Origin: UBA11591 sp040220895
GTDB taxonomy: Bacteria > Bacteroidota > Bacteroidia > Flavobacteriales_E > Vicingaceae
Assembly (NCBI GenBank): GCA_040220895.1
Contig: JAVJVY010000009.1
Location: 1-64,000, forward strand
Length of the DNA stretch: 64,000 bases
Direction: 5' to 3'
Shown here: positions 17,676 to 27,122 of the stretch, piece by piece
Numbering within the stretch: the stretch's first letter is position 1
How the letters are laid out: every line of letters starts with the position of its first letter
The notes under the pieces: model-generated
Seen by the model: only the letters and a program-made list of their open reading frames with translations
Told to the model about the DNA's origin: nothing
Database searches by the model: none
Program-made: the position numbers and the translations under genes

Positions 17676-18571
17676 ACAGAATCTTTCTGGCACACCTTGC
17701 ACTTTTTGGTGCAAACCTGATATATGGACTTAATTATACCTTGGCCAAAGAGGTCATGCCGGAATACATCTTGCCTTTTGGTTTTATATTCTGCAGGGTA
17801 ACCGGAGCCCTTCTAATGTTCTGGGTCTTACATGCCCTGTTTTATCGGGAAAAAATTGAGCGAAGAGATGTTCCTAGATTAATGCTGTGTGGTCTTTTCG
17901 GCGTGGCCATCAATCAATTACTTTTCTTTAAGGGCCTGGATCTAACCGTTCCTATCAATGCCTCGATTATAATGACAACAAATCCAATTCTGGTACTAAT
18001 TCTTTCTACCCTGATCGCCAAAGAAAGGTTGAGTTGGTCAAAGGCCATTGGGGTTGGTGTGGGGATAAGCGGAGCTGTTGTGCTTATCGGTTTTAACAAT
18101 GATTTCGAGATTGGCAGAGGCACCTTGAGAGGTGACATCCTCATTTTTATCAATGCCACTTCTTATGGACTTTACCTGGTGTTGGTTAAAAAACTAATGA
18201 GTAAATACAAGCCAATTACGGTAATAAAGTGGGTTTTTCTTTTTGGCTATATGATCGTATTCCCCGTCGGCCTTGATGAATTCCTACAAATAGAATGGCA
18301 CCAATTTCCAACCATCATTATTTGGGAAACCTTGTATGTCATAGTCGGCACAACTTTTTTGGCCTACCTATTTAATATTTATGCCCTCAAGGTTATCAGC
18401 CCCACTGTGGCCAGCTCGTATATTTACCTTCAGCCCGTCCTTGCGAGTATATTTGCCATTTGGATGGGGAAAGACACCATCACTTTTTTAAAAGTGATTT
18501 CATCCATGTTGATATTCACCGGTGTTTATTTGGTAAGCAGGCAGGGTAAGCAAATCCAAACAAGTAGATAA
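17672..18571 (+). CDS. EamA-family (DMT) transporter
   Basis: This 299-residue inner-membrane protein has ten predicted helices in two EamA repeats (first from about 7, second from about 150). Landmarks are the N-terminal GANLIYGLNYTLAKEV and NPILVLILSTLIAKERLSW at the end of repeat one. Drug/metabolite transporters usually export amino acids or other small metabolites; the substrate cannot be read from sequence. Translation is probably coupled to the ArsC-like gene through the ATGA overlap. Confidence 0.9.
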   Translation: MNRIFLAHLALFGANLIYGLNYTLAKEVMPEYILPFGFIFCRVTGALLMFWVLHALFYREKIERRDVPRLMLCGLFGVAINQLLFFKGLDLTVPINASIIMTTNPILVLILSTLIAKERLSWSKAIGVGVGISGAVVLIGFNNDFEIGRGTLRGDILIFINATSYGLYLVLVKKLMSKYKPITVIKWVFLFGYMIVFPVGLDEFLQIEWHQFPTIIIWETLYVIVGTTFLAYLFNIYALKVISPTVASSYIYLQPVLASIFAIWMGKDTITFLKVISSMLIFTGVYLVSRQGKQIQTSR

Positions 18572-18574
18572 TTA

Positions 18575-18582
18575 TAAATTTG
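18575..18582 (+). promoter_or_regulatory. -7 box for yicC-gmk-nadD
   Basis: TAAATTTG is an exact TAnnTTTG match 17 bases before the yicC ATG. Confidence 0.55.
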
Positions 18583-18599
18583 CGTTTAATTTAAAAGAG

Positions 18600-19475
18600 A
18601 TGATCCATTCAATGACAGGCTTTGGAAATGCCGAGATAAGTTTAAAAGGAAAGCGGATACAGGTATCTGTGAAGTCTGTCAATGGAAAAAGTGTTGACTT
18701 GAATCTTCGCTTGCCACACCAATATAAGGAAAAGGAAAACGACGTCCGGAGTCTTGCCCTCGAAAGAATGAAGCGAGGGAAAATTGATCTTTCTGTCAAC
18801 TTTGAGCACAGCGAAGAAGAGCGCACTATGCGGATCAATGAAGAAGTATTGAAGGGATACCTCGATCAAATGAAACAAATCACCGGTGGTATGGGTGATT
18901 TTAAAGATAATGACCTGCTTTCCATAGTAAGCCGGTTCCCCAACATTGTGAGTGCCGAGAAATTTACTTCTGATGACTCTGAATGGGAAGAAATTCTAAA
19001 AGGCATTGAACAAGCCATTCAACACTTATTGGATTTTAGGCAAGGGGAAGGAGCAAAACTTGAAGCTGACCTTCGGGTGCGAATATCGGTCATAGAAAAG
19101 TTACAAGAGGAGATAAATGCTCTTGAAGGCGATCGAATGGACAATGTCCGGCAAAAGTTGATGACTCAACTAGAGCAACTTTCGCTAAAAAATGGCCCCG
19201 ATATGGATCGATTCGAACAGGAATTGATCTACTACCTGGAGCGTTTTGATATAACAGAAGAAAATGTTCGGTTGCGGGCACATTTGCAGCTCTTTTTGGA
19301 AACATTGAATGAAGGGGATTCACAGGGTAAAAAACTGTCATTCATCGGTCAGGAAATCGGCCGCGAAATCAATACCATCGGCTCTAAAGCTAATCATGCG
19401 GGAATTCAAAAAATAGTTGTTGGAATGAAAGACGAACTGGAAAAAATCAAGGAACAATTGTTTAACATTCTCTGA
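18600..19475 (+). CDS. YicC family protein (putative endoribonuclease)
   Basis: This 291-residue protein has the family start MIHSMTGFGNAE and the conserved C-terminal block GQEIGREINTIGSKANHAGIQ. E. coli YicC is an RNase that acts on small RNAs. The ATG at 18600 is the normal start. It is first in a three-gene operon with gmk (one base apart) and nadD, an arrangement seen often because yicC and gmk are widely linked. Confidence 0.93.
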   Translation: MIHSMTGFGNAEISLKGKRIQVSVKSVNGKSVDLNLRLPHQYKEKENDVRSLALERMKRGKIDLSVNFEHSEEERTMRINEEVLKGYLDQMKQITGGMGDFKDNDLLSIVSRFPNIVSAEKFTSDDSEWEEILKGIEQAIQHLLDFRQGEGAKLEADLRVRISVIEKLQEEINALEGDRMDNVRQKLMTQLEQLSLKNGPDMDRFEQELIYYLERFDITEENVRLRAHLQLFLETLNEGDSQGKKLSFIGQEIGREINTIGSKANHAGIQKIVVGMKDELEKIKEQLFNIL

Positions 19476-19476
19476 T

Positions 19477-20046
19477 ATGTCCTCCGGAAAATGCATCATC
19501 TTTTCAGCTCCATCGGGTGCGGGTAAAACCAGTATCGTGCAGCACCTGCTTAAGGTGAGGAATGATCTTGAATTCAGCATTTCTGCCTGTAACCGCCAAC
19601 AGAGACCTAATGAGGTAGATGGAAAAGATTACTACTTTTTAAGCACTGAGGAATTCAAGCAAAAGATAGAAAAAAGTGAGTTTGTGGAATGGGAAGAAGT
19701 GTATCAGGATCAATATTACGGTACCTTGAAGAGCGAAATTGAACGCATTTGGGCAATGGGGAAACATGTGATTTTTGATGTAGATGTTGTGGGCGGTTTG
19801 AGTTTGACGCGTTATTTTAAAGAAAAAGCACTGGCCATCTTTGTAAAAGCTCCTTCGGTCGAGGCTCTGGAAAAGCGATTGAGGTCACGTGGAACAGAAG
19901 ATGATGAAAAAATTGCAAAACGCCTGTCAAAGGCAAGTCAAGAGATGGATTACGCCAAATGGTTTGACGTTGAATTATTAAATGAAGAGCTCGCAGTGGC
20001 GTGCCGAAAAGCAGAGTTGATCGTAAATGCTTTTCTAAAACATTGA
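19477..20046 (+). CDS. gmk: Guanylate kinase
   Basis: This 189-residue enzyme phosphorylates GMP to GDP. The P-loop APSGAGKTSIV is at 11-21, the GMP-binding region includes CNRQQRPNEVDGKDYYFLS (39-57), and EWEEVYQDQYYGT contains the residues that contact the guanine. The catalytic Arg region is RLRSRGTEDDEKIAKRL. The length is typical. It sits one base after yicC and three bases before nadD. Confidence 0.96.
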   Translation: MSSGKCIIFSAPSGAGKTSIVQHLLKVRNDLEFSISACNRQQRPNEVDGKDYYFLSTEEFKQKIEKSEFVEWEEVYQDQYYGTLKSEIERIWAMGKHVIFDVDVVGGLSLTRYFKEKALAIFVKAPSVEALEKRLRSRGTEDDEKIAKRLSKASQEMDYAKWFDVELLNEELAVACRKAELIVNAFLKH

Positions 20047-20049
20047 TCA

Positions 20050-20631
20050 ATGAGAATAGGGCTCTTTTTTGGAACGTATAATCCGATCCATGTCGGACAT
20101 ATGGTCATTGCTAATTACATGGTGGAATATACAGACCTTGACCGCATCTGGATTGTGGTCACACCGCACAACCCCTTTAAAGAAAAAAAAACCCTTTTAG
20201 CAGATTATCACCGCTTACAATTAGTCAACATTGCCATTGGAGATGACATCCGCTTTAAAGGTTCCGACATCGAATTCAAACTTCCACAACCAAATTATAC
20301 TGTTCACACCCTGGCTTATTTAAAAGAAAAATACCCCGAAAATGAATATGTTCTGGTCATGGGTGCAGACAACCTCACACATTTCCATCGCTGGAAAAAT
20401 TATGAGAAAATACTCGAAGAACACGACCTTTTCGTGTATCCAAGGGTTGAAGGAGTTGTTACAGAGGAATTAATGCATCACCCCAGGGTGTTCTTTCACC
20501 AGGCCCCAATAATGCAGATCTCATCTTCATTTATCAGAAAAGCCATTGTGGCTAAAAAAGATGTTCGCCATTATCTTTCAAAATCGGTGTTCGAATACAT
20601 CTCAGAGATGCACTTTTACGAGAAGGTCTGA
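20050..20631 (+). CDS. nadD: Nicotinate-nucleotide adenylyltransferase
   Basis: This 193-residue enzyme forms deamido-NAD in NAD synthesis. The nucleotidyl-transferase motif GTYNPIHVGHM is at 8-18. The C-terminal block ISSSFIRKAI matches the usual SSTxIR motif. It is last in the yicC operon, and its 3' end overlaps the end of the convergent ABC exporter gene by 16 bases. Confidence 0.95.
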   Translation: MRIGLFFGTYNPIHVGHMVIANYMVEYTDLDRIWIVVTPHNPFKEKKTLLADYHRLQLVNIAIGDDIRFKGSDIEFKLPQPNYTVHTLAYLKEKYPENEYVLVMGADNLTHFHRWKNYEKILEEHDLFVYPRVEGVVTEELMHHPRVFFHQAPIMQISSSFIRKAIVAKKDVRHYLSKSVFEYISEMHFYEKV

Positions 20632-22439
20632 AGGTCCGACAGCTTTTTGTAGATCCCTTCCTGTTGAATAAGTTCATTATGTGTTCCGCGTTCGGCAATC
20701 ATTCCTTCATCAATAACAATGATTTCATCAGCGTGTTGAATAGTTGAAAGGCGATGCGCGATTACGAAGGTGGTCCTGTTTTCCATGAGCTTGAAAAGTG
20801 CGTCCTGAACGAGCTTTTCTGATTCGGTATCCAAAGACGAAGTGGCCTCATCAAGAATAAGAATCGGTGGATTCTTCAATACCGCTCTGGCAATGCTTAA
20901 TCGCTGCCGTTGACCCCCACTGAGCTTTCCTCCTCTGTCACCGATATTGGTCTCGTAACCCTTCGGCAGCGATTCAATAAATTCATGAGCATTGGCCACT
21001 TTTGCGGCCTCAATGACTTTTTCAAGGCTTGCCTCCATACCAAAGGCAATGTTATTGAAGACAGTATCATTAAATAAGATGGATTCCTGAGTTACGATTC
21101 CCATCAAACCGCGCAGGTCTTTGAGTTTATATTCCTTGTTGGCTATTCCGTCAATTAGGATCTCCCCGTCATCATTGTCATAAAATCGCGGCAATAGATC
21201 TACCATCGACGATTTACCACCTCCTGAAGGACCAACAAGGGCCATGATCTTACCTTTCTCGACTTTAAAATTGACTCCTTTTATGACTTTTTCAGAATTG
21301 TAGCCGAATGTGACATCCTTGTACTCAATTTCATTCTTGAATTCGCTGATAGGCTTAGCATTCGGCATGTCGGTTATTTTATTCTTTGCATCAAGAACGT
21401 GTCCGATGCGATCTACAGAAGCCGCTCCTTTCTGAATATTGTAGTAGGATGTGGTAACCGATTTAATAGGTGCAATTAGCTGAGAAAAGATGATTATGTA
21501 CCCCAAAAATTCAGAGCCGTTCATTTGGCTGTCATTCGCCAATACCAGACTGCCACCAAACCAGACCAGACTAATCATGATGAGAGAAGAAAGAAATTCA
21601 CTCATAGGAGAAGCCATGTCGCGTTTGTATAACATTTGTGACATGGTCAGTCGATAATCATTGTTTAGCGTTTTGAATTTTTCATCAACGCTTTTTTGCG
21701 CATTAAAGGCTTTAATGATGCGAAGTCCCGATATGGTTTCTTCAACCATACTAAGTAGCTGTCCGTTTTTGTCCTGAAGCTTAGCCGAAGTTTTCTTCAA
21801 ACTCTTGCCCACCTGGCCGATGATCAGTCCACTCACTGGTAACAAGATCATAGAAAATAAGGTCAGCTGGGGGCTAATCACGATGAGAATGACAAAACTC
21901 ATGGCTATTGTTAAGGGATCGCGAAATATCATTTCCAGTGAATTCATAATGGACCATTCGATCTCAGAAACATCGCTGGTGATCCTGGCTAGTATATCAC
22001 CTTTTTTTTCCTCACTGTAGTAACTCAGCGGAAGCGCCACAATCTTGCCAAATAATTTGTAGCGTATGTCCCTTACAACTCCACTGCGCAACTGGGCCAT
22101 GAAAAATTTTGCCAGGTACCTGAAAAGATTTTTTAAAAAAAACAGCACCCCGACAGAAATGCAGATAAAAACCAAGGCCCCTATCTTGTCTTCTTCGCTG
22201 GTTATAAATTGCCCCATGTAATAATCGAAATAACCGCTGGCTGCTTCTTTAGTCAGAGCAAAATCCGGTTTTGCCGGAGCAACCGCCACATCCTTGGTAA
22301 ACAAGAGATCTAAAAAAGGGATAAATAGTAGAAGTGATAGCAGATTAAATATGGTGTCTAGCACATAGAACAGAACGCTTAATAGGGCCAGACCCTTGTA
22401 AGGTGCTGCATAGACGATTATTTTTAGGAGGGCTTTCAA
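20616..22439 (-). CDS. MsbA-type ABC exporter (fused permease-ATPase)
   Basis: This 607-residue half-transporter has six N-terminal membrane helices (to about 330) and a C-terminal ATPase. Walker A is GPSGGGKSSMVDLL near 399-412, the signature is LSGGQRQRLSIARA, and Walker B is ILILDEATSSLD. In Bacteroidota such proteins are often annotated as the lipid A flippase MsbA, but the same fold exports peptides and drugs, so I leave the symbol empty. It stands alone with its own -7 box. Confidence 0.92.
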   Translation of the reverse strand: MKALLKIIVYAAPYKGLALLSVLFYVLDTIFNLLSLLLFIPFLDLLFTKDVAVAPAKPDFALTKEAASGYFDYYMGQFITSEEDKIGALVFICISVGVLFFLKNLFRYLAKFFMAQLRSGVVRDIRYKLFGKIVALPLSYYSEEKKGDILARITSDVSEIEWSIMNSLEMIFRDPLTIAMSFVILIVISPQLTLFSMILLPVSGLIIGQVGKSLKKTSAKLQDKNGQLLSMVEETISGLRIIKAFNAQKSVDEKFKTLNNDYRLTMSQMLYKRDMASPMSEFLSSLIMISLVWFGGSLVLANDSQMNGSEFLGYIIIFSQLIAPIKSVTTSYYNIQKGAASVDRIGHVLDAKNKITDMPNAKPISEFKNEIEYKDVTFGYNSEKVIKGVNFKVEKGKIMALVGPSGGGKSSMVDLLPRFYDNDDGEILIDGIANKEYKLKDLRGLMGIVTQESILFNDTVFNNIAFGMEASLEKVIEAAKVANAHEFIESLPKGYETNIGDRGGKLSGGQRQRLSIARAVLKNPPILILDEATSSLDTESEKLVQDALFKLMENRTTFVIAHRLSTIQHADEIIVIDEGMIAERGTHNELIQQEGIYKKLSDLQTFS

Positions 22440-22459
22440 TTCAGCGGCGCTTGCACGGG

Positions 22460-22467
22460 CAAATATA
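22460..22467 (-). promoter_or_regulatory. -7 box for the MsbA-type exporter
   Basis: TATATTTG on the minus strand is an exact TAnnTTTG match, 20 bases before the ATG at 22439. Confidence 0.5.
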
Positions 22468-22517
22468 ATAGAAATAAAGGCCTAGGATGGTCGGCTAACG
22501 GATCACTGAAGAAGTAG

Positions 22518-22525
22518 TACCTTTG
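22518..22525 (+). promoter_or_regulatory. -7 box for rbfA (leaderless arrangement)
   Basis: TACCTTTG ends only four bases before the rbfA ATG at 22530, so the transcript should start at or next to the start codon. Confidence 0.5.
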
Positions 22526-22529
22526 AGCC

Positions 22530-22874
22530 ATGCCATCAGTAAGACAAAACAAAGCAAGCAGTCTGATACAGCGTGAATTGTCACTCATTTTTCAACGGGA
22601 ATCGAGAAACCTTTTTAAGAGTGCTCTGATCTCTGTTACCAAGGTGCGCATGAGTCCCGATTTAAAAGTTGCAAGAGTATATTTAAGTCTATTTGGTAAA
22701 GAAAACCCACAAGACCTATTGGCCGACGTCAGGCGCCAGCAAGGCAACGTCAGAAGACTTCTGGGCATAGATCTTAAACACCAATTGAGGTATATTCCTG
22801 AATTGAATTTTTTCCTGGATGATTCCTTGGATTACGCAGAAGAAATAGATGCCTTGCTGAATAATGACGACTAA
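22530..22874 (+). CDS. rbfA: Ribosome-binding factor A
   Basis: This 114-residue KH-fold protein matures the 30S subunit. It shows the typical start SVRQNKASSLIQRELSLIFQ, the central VTKVRMSPDLKVARVYLS and the C-terminal LRYIPELNFFLDDSLD. The -7 box four bases upstream suggests little or no 5' leader. It is followed three bases later by a TTG-started permease gene. Confidence 0.95.
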   Translation: MPSVRQNKASSLIQRELSLIFQRESRNLFKSALISVTKVRMSPDLKVARVYLSLFGKENPQDLLADVRRQQGNVRRLLGIDLKHQLRYIPELNFFLDDSLDYAEEIDALLNNDD

Positions 22875-22877
22875 CCG

Positions 22878-24101
22878 TTGAGCACTGCATTTTTCATCGC
22901 AAAGCGATACCTGTTCTCTGTGAAATCGAGTTCAGCCATCAACATCATATCCTGGATATCGGTTTTCAGCATTGCTGTGGCCACTTTTGCACTGGTTGTG
23001 GTGCTTTCGGCCTTCAACGGTTTGCAGCAGGTGGTAGAATCAATGTACGAGGGCTTTGAGCCACATATAAATATTTCACCTTCCAGGGGCAAGTATATGG
23101 ATGTGACCGAAGAGCTGGCAGGTACCATTCGCGCAGTTCCAGGAGTGGTGCAGATGAGTGGTGTAGTTGAAGAATTGACTCTGGTAAAGTACGGCGATGA
23201 GCAGTTACCCTGCACCATGAAAGGTGTGGAAGATGGTTTTGTCAAGACCAATAAACTCGACAGCGCACTTGTTAGTGGAAATGCGGAACTTTGGCTAAAC
23301 AAGATGCCAGTGGCCATGGTTGGTTACGGAATGGCCAATTCACTGTCACTTTACCTCGATAATCTTGACAATTTGAAGTTGTTTGCACCCAGATTAGAAG
23401 GGGGCATGAGCATCGATCCATCCACTGCTTTTTATTCCAAGTCCATTTCTCCCGGTGGAATCTTTCTTATCAATCCGGAAATAGACAATAAATACCTTAT
23501 TGTACCGATTTCATTCGCCCGGGAACTTCTGCATCTGGATAATGCTGTTTCGGATATTGAAATCAAGGTTGCCGATGGAATGGAAGAAAATGTAAAAGCT
23601 TTATTGATAGAGGCGCTGGGTCAGGATTATCTCATCGAAAGCCGTTTTGACCTGAATCCAGTGATTTACAAAACCAATAAATCGGAAAAGCTTGTCACTT
23701 TCTTTATCCTGAGTTTTATCCTGATCATTTCAACATTCAACGTGATCAGCACCCTCACGATGATCTTACTCGATAAAAGTAATGATATCAAGACCCTGGG
23801 TTACCTGGGTTTCGATAAGTACTCCATTCGTAAAATATTTATTTCAGAAGGCATGCTAATCAACGGGCTTGGAGCCGGTATTGGTATTGTTTCCGGGGTA
23901 ACACTGTGCCTTTTGCAACAGCACGTGGGTCTTGTCAGGCTCGAGGGAGGCATTATCGAATATTATCCGGTAAAGTTATTGTTCTCTGACTTTTTCATCA
24001 TCATAGCAACCGTCTTTACCGTGGGTCTTATCGCTTCTTATTTCCCTTCAAGAATTTTGATAAAAGGAAGGCATCAGGACGCCACGCTCATAGAGGCATA
24101 A
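22878..24101 (+). CDS. FtsX-like permease (LolC/LolE-type)
   Basis: This 407-residue inner-membrane protein has one helix near residues 20-45, a large periplasmic MacB-like domain and three C-terminal helices (from about 270, 320 and 375). The N-terminus STAFFIAKRYLFSVKSSSAINIISW is the classic LolC/LolE opening. The start is TTG at 22878, three bases after the rbfA stop; no ATG lies before the first helix. LolC/E release lipoproteins from the inner membrane with the ATPase LolD, which is not adjacent. The 3' end overlaps dus by 28 bases. Confidence 0.85.
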   Translation: MSTAFFIAKRYLFSVKSSSAINIISWISVFSIAVATFALVVVLSAFNGLQQVVESMYEGFEPHINISPSRGKYMDVTEELAGTIRAVPGVVQMSGVVEELTLVKYGDEQLPCTMKGVEDGFVKTNKLDSALVSGNAELWLNKMPVAMVGYGMANSLSLYLDNLDNLKLFAPRLEGGMSIDPSTAFYSKSISPGGIFLINPEIDNKYLIVPISFARELLHLDNAVSDIEIKVADGMEENVKALLIEALGQDYLIESRFDLNPVIYKTNKSEKLVTFFILSFILIISTFNVISTLTMILLDKSNDIKTLGYLGFDKYSIRKIFISEGMLINGLGAGIGIVSGVTLCLLQQHVGLVRLEGGIIEYYPVKLLFSDFFIIIATVFTVGLIASYFPSRILIKGRHQDATLIEA

Positions 24102-25069
24102 ATTTCTTCGATCTCCCCAAATGCCTCAAAAAGTTCGACAGAAGTATTGGCGGTAACTAGTTTCATCCTGTGTTCCTTAAAATTGGCGAGACCCTTGAAA
24201 TAGGGAGCATAATGCCTTCTCATCTCTAGTATGCCCAGTTTCTCTCCTTTCCAGTCAATCGATAATTCCAAGTGTTTGCGAGCCGCAGCTAAACGGTCGT
24301 TCAAGGCAATTTCAGGGCCTTCGAAACCTGTTTCCAAATAAGATTTGATACGATTGAAAATCCAAGGGTTTCCTATACTTGCCCTGCCTATCATAACTCC
24401 ATCAACTCCGAACTTATCTCGCTTTTCCTTTGCACTTTGCGGGCTGTTTACATCGCCATTTCCAAAAACAGGAATATGGAGTCTGGGGTTTTCTTTGACT
24501 CTGGCTATGTGTTCCCAGTCGGCATTGCCCTTATACATTTGGACACGTGTCCTACCATGAATACTAATTGCTTTAATACCTACGTCCTGCAGCTGCTCGG
24601 CAACTTCTGCTATCCGAATACTGGCTTCATCCCATCCAAGCCTGGTTTTGACTGTCACGGGCAAGTCCGTTGACTTTACTATCTCTGAAGTCATCTTGAC
24701 CATTTTTGGAATATCCTGAAGAATTGCAGCACCGGCGCCCTTGCACGTTACTTTCTTTACCGGGCAACCGTAATTAATGTCAATCAGGTCCGGATTGGCA
24801 GATGCAGCTACTTCAGCAGCCTGTTTCATGTGCTGAATGTCTCCGCCAAAAATCTGAATACCGATTGGGCGCTCATATTCGAAGATGTCTAGCTTTTTTA
24901 TGCTTTTAGCTGCATCGCGGATTAACCCTTCTGAAGAAATAAATTCAGTAAACATCAGATCTGCACCATGTTCTTTACAAAGTGCACGAAACGGCGGATC
25001 GCTGACATCTTCCATCGGGGCCAGCAACAATGGGAATTCACCCAGATCGATATTTCCTATCTTTACCAT
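24074..25069 (-). CDS. dus: tRNA-dihydrouridine synthase
   Basis: This 331-residue FMN enzyme reduces uridines in the tRNA D-loop. The TIM-barrel begins LLLAPMEDVSDPPFRALC, the catalytic Cys lies in NYGCPVKKVTCKGAGAAIL near 97-115, and the FMN phosphate site includes GRASIGNPWIF. I chose the ATG at 25069; a GTG at 25078 is nearer to the -7 box and would add three residues. Which Dus subfamily it belongs to is not resolved. Confidence 0.93.
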   Translation of the reverse strand: MVKIGNIDLGEFPLLLAPMEDVSDPPFRALCKEHGADLMFTEFISSEGLIRDAAKSIKKLDIFEYERPIGIQIFGGDIQHMKQAAEVAASANPDLIDINYGCPVKKVTCKGAGAAILQDIPKMVKMTSEIVKSTDLPVTVKTRLGWDEASIRIAEVAEQLQDVGIKAISIHGRTRVQMYKGNADWEHIARVKENPRLHIPVFGNGDVNSPQSAKEKRDKFGVDGVMIGRASIGNPWIFNRIKSYLETGFEGPEIALNDRLAAARKHLELSIDWKGEKLGILEMRRHYAPYFKGLANFKEHRMKLVTANTSVELFEAFGEIEEIYASMSVAS

Positions 25070-25086
25070 CGAAGGCACGAAATTAC

Positions 25087-25094
25087 CAAATTTA
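25087..25094 (-). promoter_or_regulatory. -7 box for dus
   Basis: TAAATTTG on the minus strand, inside GGCGTAAATTTGG, lies 17 bases before the ATG at 25069. The divergent CPBP gene starts only 10 bases away on the other side. Confidence 0.5.
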
Positions 25095-25104
25095 CGCCGT
25101 AAGG

Positions 25105-26025
25105 ATGGCAGGAGGACAGTTTCAGTTTAGCGGAGGGCTTGCCAAGTCCTTGATATTTATTGGATTGATCCTAACAGGGGGGGGCTTGAGTTATGCAATA
25201 AGCTTTGCATTGATCAACTCATTTTACGGATTGGATCTTTTTTCCAATCCGCTGTTGCTCAACAATCTCAATGACCCCTCAGTTGTCGCTTCGCTGAAGG
25301 TCATTCAGCTGGCTAATGTTCTGGGAGCCTTTATTTTGCCAAGTTTGTTTTTTGCCTATCTGGTCAGCGATCGTTGGCTCGATTATTTGCGCCTTCGGAA
25401 AATACCCCGACTTTGGCAGATCTTAACCATTTTCTTGATTGTCATTATATCTCAACCTTGGATTAACCTGACCGTTGCTCTTAATGAGTCGATCGCATTT
25501 CCAGAGTTTTTAACGGGCATTGAATCCTGGATGATGCAAAAAGAGCAGGAGGCCGAGCTCATCACAGAATCATTCATGGCCATGAACACATTGTACGACC
25601 TGTTCTACAACTTATTTCTAATTGGTCTTATCGCCGCACTTGGAGAGGAACTATTTTTCAGAGGTTTGATCCAGCCTTTTCTTTTGCGCAGAACGGGGAA
25701 TCATCACACTGCAATCTGGATTACCGCAATTATTTTCAGCGCAATTCACCTTCAGTTTTATGGCTTTTTTCCAAGGATGTTCCTGGGGGCCTTATTCGGA
25801 TATCTCATGGTTTGGACAGGCTCGCTCTGGGCACCCATATTGGCGCATTTCGCAAACAACGCAGGAGCAGTTGCCATTTCCTATTTATTCAGTGACAGCC
25901 AATTAAGCAATAAAATAGAGGAGTTGGGGAGTTCGAGCGACGATTGGGCCTACCTGGTGATCACGGCACCGATCATGTATTTTTTGGTAAAATCGATTTT
26001 CAATAAACGAGAAGTCATTCCATAA
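25105..26025 (+). CDS. CPBP-family intramembrane metalloprotease
   Basis: This 306-residue protein has about eight membrane helices. The Abi/CPBP motifs are EELFFRGL (EExxxR) near 200, FSAIH (FxxxH) near 237 and HFANNA near 276, so the active site looks complete. Relatives process prenylated proteins or act in bacteriocin self-immunity and stress; the role here is unknown. I chose the ATG at 25105 (MAGGQFQF); an upstream in-frame ATG at 25030 would lie inside divergent dus. Confidence 0.88.
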   Translation: MAGGQFQFSGGLAKSLIFIGLILTGGGLSYAISFALINSFYGLDLFSNPLLLNNLNDPSVVASLKVIQLANVLGAFILPSLFFAYLVSDRWLDYLRLRKIPRLWQILTIFLIVIISQPWINLTVALNESIAFPEFLTGIESWMMQKEQEAELITESFMAMNTLYDLFYNLFLIGLIAALGEELFFRGLIQPFLLRRTGNHHTAIWITAIIFSAIHLQFYGFFPRMFLGALFGYLMVWTGSLWAPILAHFANNAGAVAISYLFSDSQLSNKIEELGSSSDDWAYLVITAPIMYFLVKSIFNKREVIP

Positions 26026-26052
26026 AAAAAGCACTCTGTGGAGTGCTCTTTA
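26024..26052. terminator. Bidirectional terminator between CPBP and exbD genes
   Basis: A seven-bp stem AGCACTC (26030-26036) and GAGTGCT (26041-26047) has loop TGTG, with six A before it and CTTTATCTT after it. The A-run lets it act on the minus strand, ending the exbD operon. Confidence 0.85.
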
Positions 26053-26068
26053 TCTTGCGCATCGAATA

Positions 26069-26545
26069 TTAATCCGTGATTTTATCAACCTCCCTGGTGG
26101 AATAATTGATCTTTAGAGCATTTGCCTTTCGCAGTTCCTGCTTTACGTCAGTAACGACTCCCATTTTTGTATCAGAATCTACTTTCATAGACCAGGTAAT
26201 CCGTGGAATTTCAGCTTCATCTCTTCTGTTCTTTTCCATTTCTACCCATTGAATAATGTCTTCTTTCCTCGCAAAAGCATCATTGAGCTGTATTCTAGGT
26301 TCTTCACCAAGGGTCTTTTTCAAGGCACCCATGGGTTTTCCGATGTAGATATAGCTCACAAGGGCTTTGTTCTCGAGCTTGGTGACTTCGGTGGCATTCG
26401 GTGTAGTAACATCTACCAGCAAGTCCACTTCACGCATAACCGTTGTAACCATAAAGAAGAAAAGCAGCATAAAAACAATATCGGGGAGTGATGCCGTCGA
26501 TATCCCTGGCTGCTTCTTACCATCTTTCTTTCTAAACTTTGACAT
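26069..26545 (-). CDS. ExbD/TolR-family proton-channel subunit (second copy)
   Basis: This 158-residue protein has a single N-terminal membrane helix with the conserved Asp (STASLPDIVFMLLFFFMVTT, residues 17-36) and a periplasmic domain. ExbD works with ExbB to couple proton flow to TonB. It is last of four genes, one base after the other ExbD, and ends at a bidirectional terminator. Two different ExbD-type subunits next to one ExbB are common in Bacteroidota. Confidence 0.92.
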   Translation of the reverse strand: MSKFRKKDGKKQPGISTASLPDIVFMLLFFFMVTTVMREVDLLVDVTTPNATEVTKLENKALVSYIYIGKPMGALKKTLGEEPRIQLNDAFARKEDIIQWVEMEKNRRDEAEIPRITWSMKVDSDTKMGVVTDVKQELRKANALKINYSTREVDKITD

Positions 26546-26546
26546 G

Positions 26547-27122
26547 TTATTCTCCTATACTTTTAGGTTCGGCTTCGGAAATCCGCTGAGGATAAATGTC
26601 CTGAACGGCGTCCCCCTGATCTTCTTCCAGATCATTGTAAAGCTTGCCAAATTTGTTCATTGCCAGCTCATCCCGAAGTTCGTTATAGGCTGCAACCAAC
26701 TCATTCTGCACTTTAATGTACATTTCATAAGACGTCCCTCGGTCATTTTGCAGGGAAATAATCTGCTTGGAGACAGGGTATTGTTCGCCAAAGAATTGAA
26801 CATCAGTCAATTTGAATTCCGGCAGATCTTCTCTGGATGGGTTACTTACAATAAACTCTTTGGCGGCCTCACGAAGCTCACTAACCAACATTAATTGCCC
26901 TTCAACCAATAGCTGGTCGTTAGCATTGACCAACACCTCAAAGACGTTTCGCTGTTTGACTTCAGGCAGATCCTCGAGCTGTTCTTCCGGCATTGGCGGT
27001 AACTTTCTGGTCAAGCCACCGTCCGTATCCATGGTGGTAGTCACCAGGAAGAAGATCAGCAGAAGGAAGGCAATGTCTGCCATCGAACCTGCATTAATTT
27101 CCGGTAATTCCCTTCTTGCCAT
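26547..27122 (-). CDS. ExbD/TolR-family proton-channel subunit (first copy)
   Basis: The protein has 191 residues. The N-terminal helix GSMADIAFLLLIFFLVTTT (12-30) carries the conserved Asp. The periplasmic part is longer than the neighbouring ExbD, with an insertion around 115-150. It overlaps the preceding small membrane protein gene by one base and is followed one base later by the second ExbD. The two ExbDs differ enough in sequence to have separate roles or form a mixed dimer. Confidence 0.92.
   Translation of the reverse strand: MARRELPEINAGSMADIAFLLLIFFLVTTTMDTDGGLTRKLPPMPEEQLEDLPEVKQRNVFEVLVNANDQLLVEGQLMLVSELREAAKEFIVSNPSREDLPEFKLTDVQFFGEQYPVSKQIISLQNDRGTSYEMYIKVQNELVAAYNELRDELAMNKFGKLYNDLEEDQGDAVQDIYPQRISEAEPKSIGE

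Noticed and set aside
26367..26894. 175-codon plus-strand frame across the two exbD genes
   Set aside because: Both exbD genes are clear on the minus strand; the plus frame spans their junction and is low-complexity aromatic sequence, so it is a shadow.
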